A stretch of DNA of 14,500 bases from Cristatella mucedo (Eukaryota; Bryozoa; Phylactolaemata; Cristatellidae), in assembly GCA_009760855.2 (NCBI GenBank), contig WPIO01000113.1, forward strand, positions 1,068,001-1,082,500, given 5' to 3'. Every line of letters begins with the position of its first letter. The first letter of the stretch is position 1. Under the pieces are notes generated by a model. That model was not told the DNA's origin, did not search any database, and was given only the letters and a program-made list of their open reading frames with translations. Shown here piece by piece: positions 1 through 7,968 of this stretch. The position numbers and the translations under genes were made by a program.

Positions 1-660
1 GTGATGACAAAGTACAGTTGTATGAGCAAGTCTGGTCGAGTGTGTGACCCTTGATTTAGGTAGGGCCATGCACATTAGCCACAAGAGACAATGATTCAGT
101 CAATGCACGAAATTCGGCACTGAAAGCGTCAGATAAGTTATCAAAGTGAACGTTGAAATCACCCATAACGAGGAAGGATCGATTTCTTGCACACAGAATG
201 GAAATGAGATCGAAGAAAACTGAGATAAAGGAGGATTCGGTACCTGGTGGGCGATAGACTACTGCCACTATCGGTAGCTTGTTTTTGGGTGAGACCAAGA
301 CAATTGATTCAAAGACTGCTGCGAGGGTACTGCAAATGGCTTGAATTTGAAATTCGAGTGCACGATAATAGCAACTCCACCTCCAGTTTTGATTGATCTA
401 GGGGTGTGAAAGAACGAGAAACCAGATGGGGTAGAGTTTTTAATTGTCGGACAGTTTATCGATTTTAGCCAATTTTCAGTTCGGGCAAGCAGGTCGATAC
501 CATTTTCTGAAATAAGGTCGCTTATTACCAGAGGTTTATTACACATTGAACGAGGATTCCTGAGGCAAGTGTTAATTCTGTCCGATGGAGTTACAACAGG
601 CCTGATGACCACTAAGTTAGAGAGATTTACAGTGAGCATGTGGAGGAGCGTGCTGAGCGG
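1..660 (-). pseudogene. Decayed LINE ORF2 apurinic-type endonuclease domain (L2/CR1-like)
   Basis: This is the endonuclease domain of a non-LTR retrotransposon, which nicks target DNA to prime reverse transcription. Reading the minus strand, the frame from 639 to 268 holds an N-terminal strand (NPRSMCNK), a TENWL segment (the usual glutamate neighbourhood) and GGGVAIIVH. A second frame from 298 to 56 holds YRPPG (256-242) and GDFN (163-152). The tail HGPT, stop, then GHTLD runs on to the window edge. These blocks occur in the order expected for L2/CR1-clade endonucleases. The frame changes in the 268-298 overlap and there are in-frame stops, so it is not functional. The reverse transcriptase would lie beyond the left edge. 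The clade is inferred from motif style only. Confidence 0.85.
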
Positions 661-681
661 TTCGAGACCATTATAGGAATA

Positions 682-933
682 TTAAACGCGGGTACTCAGC
701 TCCCAGTTCCCGCCCAACGAGCGGTGTCTGACCTGGTGTTTCCGGCCTCGGCGGCGGCTACGGTGTGCTTTTCTTTTGTTAATGCATAGTTCATGAATCT
801 TAGCAACAACATTAATATCTAGGAATGCATTTGATCTACGGTGACGAAGCGATAACAGCTGCTGACGATCATAACTAACATGCAGGTTACTAGCTGCCGG
901 CGTAGCTAAGGCAGCCGCCGGCGTGGGAGACAC
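682..933 (-). pseudogene. N-terminal leader of the same LINE ORF2
   Basis: This minus-strand reading frame lies directly upstream of the endonuclease and is in the same orientation. It contains YDRQQLLSLR, then an Arg/Lys-rich stretch (RRRGRK near its C-terminal half). Leaders of this kind, a Tyr-x-R-x-QLL-x-LR block followed by a basic patch, commonly precede the endonuclease in L2/CR1-type ORF2 proteins. A single stop separates it from the endonuclease frame, so the two were probably one ORF. The likely ancestral start is the Met at 933, which is followed by an Ala/Pro-rich stretch. It is degenerate and belongs to the element rather than to a host gene. Confidence 0.6.
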
Positions 934-1177
934 AGCAGCCCGAAGCGATAAGCATTTAGATATCCATAGGCACGTAATTTCTTATGCGCTACGGTCAAAT
1001 AACAATCAGAATACCTTTAAACAGGTCTTAGCTGTATCGTTTCCGTATAGGATGTTCGCAAGAACTTCGGTTTTCGGAAGAACTCTGCAACGAATACGAA
1101 CGCACGTTAGAGCGCTCTATGTCAGAAGGTGAGAATGAAATCCCAGTCAAGGGAGATGATATATGATCATTTTAGAT
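934..1177. other. No recognisable feature
   Basis: Reading both strands shows no protein motif, RNA gene or repeat that I recognise. The short plus-strand frame at 923-1132 has no family resemblance and begins inside the LINE relic. It may be the 5' UTR of the LINE (minus strand) or anonymous intergenic/intronic DNA. Confidence 0.4.
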
Positions 1178-1265
1178 GGCACACCGGGTAAGGTGGTTGC
1201 TTTCCACCACCTTGGTCCCGAGGCCTTGGGTTTGAATCCATCGGTTGGCAATCCTTTATTGCAGC
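1178..1265 (+). repeat. tRNA-derived SINE head (SINE copy 3)
   Basis: A tRNA-like unit has an A-box region at about 1179-1199 (cacaccgggtaaggtggttg). A stem-forming stretch ggtggttgc...ccaccacc follows, and then a B-box, gggtttgaatcc, at 1228-1239 (consensus GGTTCGANNCC). The spacing between boxes is close to that of RNA polymerase III type 2 promoters. The acceptor stem does not pair well, which argues against a functional tRNA. The downstream tail (ggcaatcctttattg and beyond) does not match the tail of the other SINE copies in this window. It is therefore either a different SINE family or a truncated copy. Confidence 0.6.
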
Positions 1266-1334
1266 TGCAAGCTGTGGTGATAGCCATAAAGGCTCTTCTG
1301 TCGCTATACGAAAGAGGCTGTTGAATCAGCTAGT

Positions 1335-1463
1335 ATTTAAGGGAATTTAATCTCTATTCAAGAGCTTTACGTATGCCATGTGGCTCGACCCCACGACCTC
1401 GGTCATGAAATATGTTCACATTTATCTTTGTCGAGGCAAGCACCTTAGCCACTGGGCCAAATC
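1335..1463 (-). repeat. tRNA-derived SINE (copy 1)
   Basis: Read on the minus strand, the element starts with the A-box ttggcccagtggctaaggtg (1460-1441). It continues through cttgcctcgac, reaches a B-box ggggtcgagcc (1392-1382), then ggcatacgtaaagctcttg, and ends in aatagagattaaattccc (1357-1340). The same order (A-box, gcctcgac, B-box, ggcatacgt, then gaatagagatt) recurs in the plus-strand copy at 6466-6620, which defines a repeat family. The 3' part resembles the 3' UTR of the LINE copies in this window. The element faces the SINE head at 1178-1265 tail to tail. Confidence 0.75.
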
Positions 1464-1744
1464 AGACTGCTGCTGCTTATAGAGCTCTTTCCTGGCACAC
1501 GGGAAGTTGTGGGTCTAATGTTAACCATGTCAAAGGATCTCCTCTCACCAATAAAAGTTGCTTTTAAGGTAAGTTGCATTTGGCATATAGAAACAGTCTT
1601 GGTCTGGGTTTTTGTGGAAAGCATTGTTGCTGACCGAAGCTGCTTCACCTGCTCCTTAATTCGTGGCTTTCGAGTGACATTAGAAAAAAGGTACATGGTG
1701 CCTTGGGAAAACGATCAATACGGTTGGAGGCAAAACGATGCAGC
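1464..1744. other. Unassigned; perhaps 3' flank of the Ty3/gypsy relic
   Basis: There is no LTR, RNA gene or coding motif that I can defend. The gypsy integrase on the minus strand runs out just right of this stretch. The element's polypurine tract and 3' LTR could therefore lie here, but no terminal TG...CA pair or direct repeat could be identified by eye. The plus-strand frame at 1509-1772 has a donor-like aag|gtaagt at about 1568, but no recognised protein. Confidence 0.35.
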
Positions 1745-2790
1745 TAATGTCGAGGCCTGCCATATGGGCTGACCCTGCTGGCTTTGTGCCAGTTCTGGGG
1801 TAGGAAATGTAACCTCCAGCAGATGTGGTGAGTGTGCAGGTGTGACAGGCCAAGAAGCATCATGGTAGGCTGGTTTGAGTCGGGTGATGGCGACTGTATC
1901 CTCGTTGCCATCAGCATTCACAGCATATAAGGTACCTTGCCGGATACACACTCAGTATGGGTGTGCGTTCAGATGGTCTAAAAGACTGCGTGATTCGATG
2001 TGGTGAGGTCATTCCTCACAAACATAGGGTGGAGAGCAGTGAGGTGGGTGGCAGAGCATGTTGCATCCATGAGATCGGTCGGACAGTGGAAGTGCCCAGA
2101 TCGAGGTCTTGATCAGGGATAGAATCGGAGGCCAACAATTTACCTCGTTATTGCAGCTCGATGTCGTGCAGCATTTGGGTGGTGCTCAATCTAGTATCCT
2201 CTTTAGCTGCATTGCAAAAACCGAGTGAGATGACAAGGAGCTGTTGATACCATTGATGTAGACGACATGATGGTTTATGTGGTAGCCACTGTCCTACTAA
2301 GCCATTTTTTCGGAATGATGAGGCCAAGTATGGCTGCACTAGCAGCCTACGTGTCTATAAAGGCCGATCTTTTCGGCAGAACTAGTCAGGGTACCTCGGT
2401 CTGTGGTGATAATCGTCAGATCTCAAGGTCCAGCTTTTCGAAGAAGCTCGTGCGAAGGTCTGGGCATGCGAGTTGGCAGTAAGTATGGCTTGGGCCCATC
2501 TTGTAAAATGCTTCATGCATGTAAAATTGTACAGGAAATCTTCCGACCGAGCCGAAAACTTTGACGTGGACATGTGTAAGACGTAGTATGACTTGGCCAA
2601 GAGTGCCCTTGAGTTACCAAGCCTTGGAGCCCTGGCCGCGTAGGCAAGTGTTGGTCCAAACCGGATTTCGGCATTCATCTTGGGCCAAACGCAGTGCAAA
2701 GTTATGAAGTCTGTGGTCGTTGAATTTCTTGGTGCATGAGGCTGTGAACAGCTTCAAGCCAAGTGGTCTACAAAGCAGCATTACCTAGTG
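1745..2790 (-). pseudogene. Frameshifted Ty3/gypsy integrase (LTR retrotransposon pol 3' end)
   Basis: Integrase inserts LTR-retrotransposon cDNA into the genome. On the minus strand, pieces appear in family order across several frames. The first is a zinc-finger-like EAVHSLMHQEI (about 2755). Next come VWPKMNAEIR (about 2690-2660) and the core-domain block TCMKHFTRWAQAI (about 2530-2490). A degraded ITTDRG lies near 2415. Then come NGLV (about 2310) with SLGFCNAAKED, FVRNDLTTSNHAVF (about 2020), and the C-terminal GPY/F-like end TLYAVNADG...RLKPAYHDAS (about 1940-1862). The tail ends in a basic/aromatic decay. Multiple frameshifts and stops make it dead. Reverse transcriptase should lie to the right (higher coordinates), but I could not recognise it with confidence. 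I call it Ty3/gypsy because the FTRWxxAI and RLKPAY motifs are typical of that superfamily. Confidence 0.8.
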
Positions 2791-3489
2791 GTAGGGGTGG
2801 CCCAAGCAAGGATCAAAGACCACTGGTATCTTGTCTGGGGCCCCGAATATGGACCAATGAGGATGAAGTATTTGGACATAGCTAGTTGAAGTGATGGTCT
2901 TAGTGCTGTAAGCAGCTCAGCTGATGAACAGACGGGCTTTGAGAAAGCCCGGCTTGTTCAGCTTATGCCGGAGTCATTGAAATTCCATTTTCAGAAACTC
3001 AACTGCCTTAACCAAAACCGCATTCCTAAGAGTTCAATGCAAGACCAGGTGTTTGGCTACATTTGATAAGCAAAAGATTATGGGTCTCGAGCTCTCCTTT
3101 GGAAATACTCCCAGTCAAACCTCGGCAATGTACTCAAAGCCAAGTCGCAGTATCTTGAAACATGGTTAATTAACTACTAGAACGTCAGAGTAGCTTTGCC
3201 GAGGCAATAAAGCATATGTCTGTATTAAAAGAGACCAAAAGTGGTCATACAGCTGAGTAGTAGGGCTTTGCATCTAGAGCCTGAGGCATTGCAGCCATTC
3301 GGAGCAAAATATCTCCGACTTTGGCCTCGGAGACATCGTTAAAAAATGAAATTGTGTCAGTTGATTTTGTACTATTATGTAGACCCAGAGGGAGCTGTGA
3401 GAAAGGCTCTGTTTTCAGTCGAACACCCTTTGTTACCTTGGGTGCTTCGTTGTCCGGTGTTGCTGTGTCTGCCTTGTGGTCGGTTACAG
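2791..3489. other. No confident feature; possible decayed upstream gypsy pol on the minus strand
   Basis: This stretch lies where RNase H and reverse transcriptase of the gypsy relic would be expected on the minus strand. A weak MRFWLRQ-like string at about 3035-3015 recalls the MPFGLRNA reverse-transcriptase block. It is too degraded to call. The plus-strand frame at 3321-3524 and the opposing frame at 3375-3581 show no family motifs. Confidence 0.3.
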
Positions 3490-3565
3490 TAATTATAACA
3501 ATACGTTTGTATAGAGCCGACTGAGAACATATCTCTTTCTATGCACTTCACATTTGCTGTATAGG
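3490..3565 (-). repeat. LINE 3' terminal fragment, tail subfamily 2 (copy E)
   Basis: On the minus strand this reads cagcaaatgtgaagtgcat, then agaaagagatatgttctc, then cggctctatacaaacgtatt and an ATT-poor end. It parallels the LINE copies at 3869-4378 and 11941-12303 through the agaaagagat...gttctc core. It diverges after that core, where the others have gggcgctttatcaagt. The same variant end recurs at 10033-10083. Only the last ~75 bp are present, as expected for a severe 5' truncation. Confidence 0.65.
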
Positions 3566-3868
3566 TAGGTTGCGACTGCAAGTTCGATGAAGTCAGGATG
3601 TCACCGATTGTTGAGCGCTTAAGCGTTTTTATTAAGAGTAAGCGACTAAGTGCACTACTGCAATAAGGGTGTCAGTAGAGTCTCTCCATGAAAGGGGTGC
3701 GATTAAACCCTGTCAAAGGAGACGACAGTTGCACCTTAACCTAGTCAACGAGGCACATCCTTGCTTGACGTGTCGCTGATCATTCATCACCTCTAGTCAT
3801 CAGTCGAGCACTATATCCCTTGTAAGTTGTAGCTCTGTATAAATCTGTTAATAGTCCCTTCTCTTTTG
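3566..3868. other. No recognisable feature
   Basis: No coding motif, RNA gene or repeat is recognised on either strand. If the DDB2 gene extends leftwards, this is probably intronic. Confidence 0.4.
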
Positions 3869-4378
3869 CTAATAATAATAATTATAATAATAATGCACTT
3901 GATAAAGCGCCCTCGGAGAACTTAATCTCTTTCTAGGCGCTTTACATTTCCTGTAAAGTGAAATGCAATTGAATGGTAAGTAAAATCATGCTTGAAAAAA
4001 AAGCAAAATGAATAATATGGTTAGGGGTGACATGCACAGGGTCAGCATGCAAATGTGGTTAGTGGCAGCATGTACAGTGTCAGCACGCATAAGCACATCA
4101 AGGATGGATCACAGGGACCCACTAAATGCGGTCCTAAATAGGTGTGTTTATAAGTTCTTTTTAAATGTGGTCAGGTCAGGGGATGTTCTGACACAGGTCG
4201 GGAGGGAGTTCCATGCTTTGGGAGCATATGAACTAAATGCACGGTCTCCAAAGGATTTAAGGTTTGTACGAGGTATTTGTAGACGGTTGGATTCCGAAAA
4301 GCGGGTGGTACGATGCTTGGCCTGATGGGGTAGTATATCTGAGAGTAGGCTGGAGCCATATGGTTGCTAGGTGTCTTT
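3869..4378 (-). mobile_element. 5'-truncated L2/CR1-like LINE 3' end (copy A)
   Basis: The minus-strand copy covers the last part of ORF2 and the 3' UTR. The degraded C-terminus of the reverse-transcriptase ORF reads, across frames, as PSIVPPAFRNPT and SFGDRAFSSYAPKAWNSLP-like peptides, then the FK..LKTHLF-like end (about 4350-4135). The 3' UTR holds repeated (c)atgctgac.ctgtgcatg units. It ends in the hairpin gtaaagcgcc...gggcgctttatc (3954-3901) followed by a (TAA/ATT)n tail at about 3870-3893. The same layout is found in copies B and C. It probably lies inside an upstream DDB2 intron. Stops and frameshifts show it is inactive. Confidence 0.85.
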
Positions 4379-4548
4379 ATTTCCGCATGACTGCTGCTGG
4401 TAAATAATAGAAATCTAAATCCGTTTGCTGACTTTCCGAAGCTAACCAGTGCTTTCATGAAGACATCGTGCTGTGCATGTATCGATCATTTATAAATATC
4501 TCTGGGCCCTATAATGCATGTGCCATGATCTTCTTACTTTCCTAATAG

Positions 4549-4696
4549 ATCAATCACGTTGAGTTCTGTCCAGTCGGTGACTACATGCTCTGCACTGCAT
4601 CTGTCGATCGCACTGTCAAGCTATGGGACTTTCGCAACATCAAGGACAAGTCTAGTGCCCTGTGTGACCTGCAGCATGACAAAGGCATAAACTCAG
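4549..4696 (+). CDS. DDB2: DDB2 exon a: WD repeat with DDB1-binding WD-x-R box
   Basis: The exon has 49 codons plus one base and follows a ttcttactttcctaatag acceptor. It opens in phase 0 with INHVEFCP, continues [19 protein letters not shown] and ends KGINS plus a split Ala codon. The donor is cag|gtgaaa. The WDFR arginine (4633-4635) equals human Arg273, whose mutation in XP-E impairs DDB1 binding. Human Lys244 would be the residue just before this exon, so it belongs to an upstream exon. The Met at 4585 is internal and is not a start. Confidence 0.93.
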
Positions 4697-7600
4697 GTGA
4701 AACTGCATGTGCTAGAGGAGCTTTTTTTTATCAACTACTGGATGGTCTTTCGTTAATATTGAGATCTCTGCTAATCTTTGCTTGCATGTACCTAGCTATA
4801 ATTTCTAGCTGCTGCCAGCATCCTGTTCTCCTATAGTTACACTAGTGCACTTGTAGCTGGTCCACCTATTGTGTCTATCAAATGGCTGTAGCAGCAGTAT
4901 CACTGACTGCTTGCTATGTTACCGATGATTCTTTAAAAAAAATGTTCATAATGAATATAGCCATCAGCTTGTTTGGCATGCAGTTCTGAAGCATTGGCCA
5001 GTTCTATTGGCACCTTGGTGTCACGGACTTGGAGCCAGAGGTACCAGGATTCTGTTCTGCTCACTGTTGTCTTTCTCGTTGCCTGCAACTGGTATCATGT
5101 CTTTTCCTGACCTCTAGGTCAAAACATTCTTAACTCTAAGTAAAACCATAAGTGTGTCGTTTAGCTTCATTTTATAATTGACTGTTAAGCAATGTTAAGA
5201 TTTGTGCAGCTAGATGCCTATTTTCAGTAGCTCTTAATGTTCATTGACCTCGAAGAGGTTTTAGAAGTGGTCTGCCTTGTAGCAGCAGCAGCAAGTTTGG
5301 CTATCAAAATAGCAACCTTAGAAGGTGGCTACATGGCTTGGGCGATGTAAGCTCTATAGCTCGGGACTACTCACAATTTGAAATAACCCACTGGGCTGGA
5401 GTTGTAATCATAAGAAGTTACCCATATTGTTTATCCAATAAATGTGGTCAGGTTAACCACAGACGACACGAGATGTAGAGGATTTGCACCTTAAATGTTC
5501 TCAGTCGGACCGCCAGACTAGCCATGGCCCAGTTCGTTATTGCAAATCTGAACTGCTACACCAGTTTCAACCTTGGCCTCTCAAAATCTGATTAGACTGT
5601 TAATTGGCTGTTTTATTCATTTGCTTGAAGATCTTTGGTGACAGAAGTCTTGGCTCTGCCTAGACTGTGGAACTCACTTCCTTAATTCTGCATCGTCGTC
5701 GTCTATTCAGCTGCCGTCTATGGTATATCGTTTTCAGCAGGCAGAAGCGGTTACTGACGTCCTTGACCGCCCTCGTGACAGCTATGCTACTCACTTTTTT
5801 CAAGTTGCACATGAAGCCTGTTGGCTACTGTTTTCGAACTAAAAAAAACTTTTGAGCTTCGAGTGTGCTACGTGGAATTCGCGAGCATCACGCCCATCTA
5901 GGCTTTGCGGCTTAGTGGAATTGCCTACATAGGGCTGTAACATTTCAAGGGGTTGGCTGCTTTTAAAGCTGACACTGTGACTGGGCTATCCTTGTCGACC
6001 ACTCACTGCATGTACCGATAGGCATATATATAGTAACCGGCAAAAAAAAAACATTTATGCTGTTCATGTGTAAGACCAGAAAGTTGTCATATAATATGAA
6101 AATTCGCTGATTTTAGGGCTCTTTTTTAATCAATACAGTTTCTAGTTATCACGTCTTCCAATGAAATGTTAGTCTATGTCGTTCGCTTTCTTTTCATGCT
6201 GCAGCTCTGTCCTATTCTGCTTCTGTGCTCTCTCATCGTTGGCTCAATCAGACAGGCAGTGGTAGTCCATGGTAGCCGATATCACCATACCTTGCCCTGA
6301 CTTAGATGAAGTGTGCTCTAGTTTATTTTGCCAACAAAATTCACTTAGTTGCCTCGATCTGAGCTAACGACTAGGCAACTAGAAGCAGCCTCCTGATTTT
6401 GGCCCGAGTTTAGTGTGTGCCTTTTCTTTTGTCTCGTATGTTGATATCGGAATATAAAAAGCTTGTTCGGCCTAGTGGTCAAGGTGCTAATAGCCTCGAC
6501 CAAGTGGTCAAGGGGCTAGTAGCCTCGACCAAGGTTAAGTAAGGCTGATGTATTTGATGGCCAAGGTAGTGGGCTCGAGCCCTGTGGCATACGTGAAGCG
6601 CCTGAATAGAGATTGTTTGCATTGCATATTGTTGTATCGTTTTCTACCGGCATAACTGTTTAATCACTATATACGCTCGCTGTTGATTGACCAGACTCCG
6701 ACGCAGACTTCACACTTTGAACTCATTTATAGCCTGCTTCAGTAAAACCGATGGCTGCCGCCTTCTAACCACCGACCAGCACGATCAGATTCGAGTTTAC
6801 TCTGGCCCGGCATGGAATCTCGATCAGAAAATCATGCATCCTCATCGTTTCTTTCAGCATCTGACTCCGATAAAGGTACTTTAAGATGCTGCAGCTGTCG
6901 GTGCCGTGTATTTGTATTCCCTGATAGTCCCATGTGACACCGAGGCACAGTATGTAGGTCATCTGCTGGGGTCACAACAGGTCTTGTGCTGCAAAGCCAG
7001 GATAGATTGCTGTGTCCTACGTGGCTGGGCATCTCTGCTGTTGCTGCAGCTGTCGTGTATTCGTGGTATGTTAAGGCTTACATGATCGTTGCTCCTTTTC
7101 AGGCCTCGTGGCATCCGCTTGTGGATGTGGCCATTATTGGCCGCTATCCAGAGCAGAAAGACGGCCCCGACAAGCGGCGGCTGGACATGTATCTAGCCGA
7201 CGATGGCCTGCCTGTGGCCCACATATACGACCCGTATGTTCGTGGGATTGCATCCGTGAGTCTGTTTGATCTGCCAATGCAATTGGCTTTTAAAGTCCTG
7301 CAATCGTGTTGTCTGCCGACTGTTATTGGTCTCGGCCATGCTTTCACTTGTAGCTAAACTACTTCAATCCAACAGCTGAATACTTAGCTTCCGGAATGGG
7401 TATGTTAGCTGTGCTTGCACGAATGCAGCCCTCCTGCGTTAGGCATTCCGTATCGTTTGCAGTGTTGCGTTGCATCCAGTTGCTGCCGTGCTGCTAGAGC
7501 ATGAGCCCGTGCTGCAAAGGCATGATGAGTCAGGCCTCAGTAGGAGTGGCTATGGGCTCTGTGTGCTGGCAGAAGACATCATCGGAGCCGTGAAGGCATT

Positions 7601-7968
7601 CTTTTAGAGTGTGGGAGATTCTTGACGGTTCTTACCCTAATCAAACCTGCTTCGCTGTAGGCGTCCTAACACTGAAGCATGCGTGTGAACAATGCATAGG
7701 AAGTGAGCTTTGCCAAAGCGAAAGCTGAGATCCTCTGGCTCTTTGTGATGACCATGATTTCGCTTGTGTCTGAACAGGAGCAAGTATCGTTGTTTGGAAA
7801 AAGACGCTGTCTCGCGACCTGGACTCTGCCGATGATATCCTGCCTGCGCCTGGCAATGCAGGTCGACGTCAGGACGTGCCGTCGAGGCACTCGAAAAAAC
7901 CGAGGGGGCAAAGCACGGTGTCAAAGCAAGAGGCAGCTGCTGCAAAGGCGAAGCTGGCCCGGAAGTAG
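4549..7968 (+). CDS. DDB2: DDB2-like UV-damaged DNA-binding WD40 protein, 3' five exons (partial gene)
   Basis: Join of 4549-4696, 6733-6875, 7103-7255, 7354-7399 and 7778-7968, about 226 residues. DDB2 binds UV photolesions in chromatin and bridges them to DDB1-CUL4 for global-genome nucleotide excision repair in the nucleus. Every junction keeps the frame (phases 1, 0, 0, 1) with GT-AG borders. Diagnostic blocks in order are [13 protein letters not shown] (WD-x-R box contacting DDB1; human Arg273), LLTTDQ (human Asp307), [13 protein letters not shown] (lesion-inserted FQH hairpin, human 334-336), SWHPL...[23 protein letters not shown] and IVVW. The residues cover roughly human 245 to the end. 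The protein then runs about 50 residues beyond where human DDB2 ends, in a basic tail. The upstream exons, with the N-terminal helices and first blades, lie left of the window or were not recognised. The identity rests on remembered family motifs and is strong. Confidence 0.93.
6466..6620 (+). repeat. tRNA-derived SINE with duplicated A-box (copy 2), intronic
   Basis: The element begins ttcggcctagtggtcaagg, has a B-box gggctcgagccc (6571-6582), then ggcatacgtgaagcgcctg and ends aatagagattgtttgc. It is the same family as the minus-strand copy at 1335-1463. Its head is lengthened by a 29-bp tandem duplication of the A-box arm. It sits in the sense orientation inside the large DDB2 intron, about 110 bp upstream of the next exon. 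RNA polymerase III box identity is inferred from the consensus. Confidence 0.8.
6474..6531 (+). repeat. 29-bp tandem duplication inside the SINE head
   Basis: Units 6474-6502 and 6503-6531 are each 29 bp. Both begin agtggtcaagg and end cctcgacca, and they differ at two positions (t/g at unit position 12, a/g at position 17). The unit corresponds to the A-box and D-arm of the tRNA-like head. The other copy of this SINE has the arm once. Confidence 0.9.
6733..6875 (+). CDS. DDB2: DDB2 exon b: lesion-binding FQH hairpin exon
   Basis: Two bases complete the split Ala codon and 47 codons follow, ending LTPIK in phase 0 at donor aaag|gtactt. The exon carries LLTTDQ, whose Asp matches human Asp307 (the XP-E D307Y site). 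It also carries IRVYS and [12 protein letters not shown]. The FQH triplet at 6852-6860 matches human Phe334-Gln335-His336, the beta-hairpin that inserts at the photolesion. Damage recognition is therefore probably intact. The acceptor tract is pyrimidine-poor, but phase and homology fix it. Confidence 0.93.
7103..7255 (+). CDS. DDB2: DDB2 exon c
   Basis: This is a phase-0 exon of 51 codons after the acceptor gctccttttcag. It begins ASWHPLVD, continues [23 protein letters not shown] and IYDP, and ends GIAS before donor gtgagt. Human DDB2 has AAWHP...VVGRYP...YDPESSGIS at this place. The middle (after GRYP) is the least conserved part, as it is across the family. A degraded copy of this exon lies inverted at 14196-14008. 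Confidence 0.93.
7354..7399 (+). CDS. DDB2: DDB2 exon d (46-bp microexon)
   Basis: Fifteen codons plus one base: [15 protein letters not shown] and the first base of a Gly codon. The acceptor is cacttgtag and the donor is g|gtatgt. The exon is too short to stand out as an ORF, but it is needed to connect GIAS with GASIVVW in frame. It matches human LNEFNPMGDTLASAMG. A diverged equivalent with its own gtacgt donor lies inverted at 13892-13849. Confidence 0.92.
7778..7968 (+). CDS. DDB2: DDB2 terminal exon with long basic C-terminal tail
   Basis: The exon starts after acceptor gtgtctgaacag, completes the Gly codon and reads ASIVVWKK, closing the WD propeller. A 54-residue tail follows, rich in Lys, Arg and Ala ([29 protein letters not shown]), up to TAG at 7966-7968. 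Human DDB2 stops about ten residues after the equivalent Trp. The tail may serve DNA or histone contact or nuclear import, but that is inference. The opposing minus-strand frames at 7637-8110 are shadows of this exon. Confidence 0.9.

Larger units (their letters stand above)
4697..6732 (+). other. DDB2 intron (about 2.0 kb) carrying a SINE
   Basis: The intron runs from donor gtgaaa to acceptor catttatag, with phase 1 on both sides. Apart from the SINE at 6466-6620 it holds only a short (AGC)4 run at about 5280 and an A-run at 6041-6050. The plus-strand frames at 4585-4836 (read-through past the exon) and 5667-5855 show no family motifs beyond the exon part. Confidence 0.75.

Noticed and set aside
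1178-1265. Functional tRNA gene
   Set aside because: A- and B-boxes are present, but the acceptor stem does not pair and the unit has a SINE-like setting.
4008-4325. 105-codon plus-strand frame and opposing 95-codon frame at 4171-4458
   Set aside because: Both are readings of LINE copy A, whose real coding strand is minus and frameshifted.
5661-5684. PRLWNSLP-like peptide in the DDB2 intron, recalling the LINE motif PKAWNSLP
   Set aside because: No neighbouring LINE blocks (LKTHLF, 3' hairpin, ATT tail) could be found, so it is probably chance.
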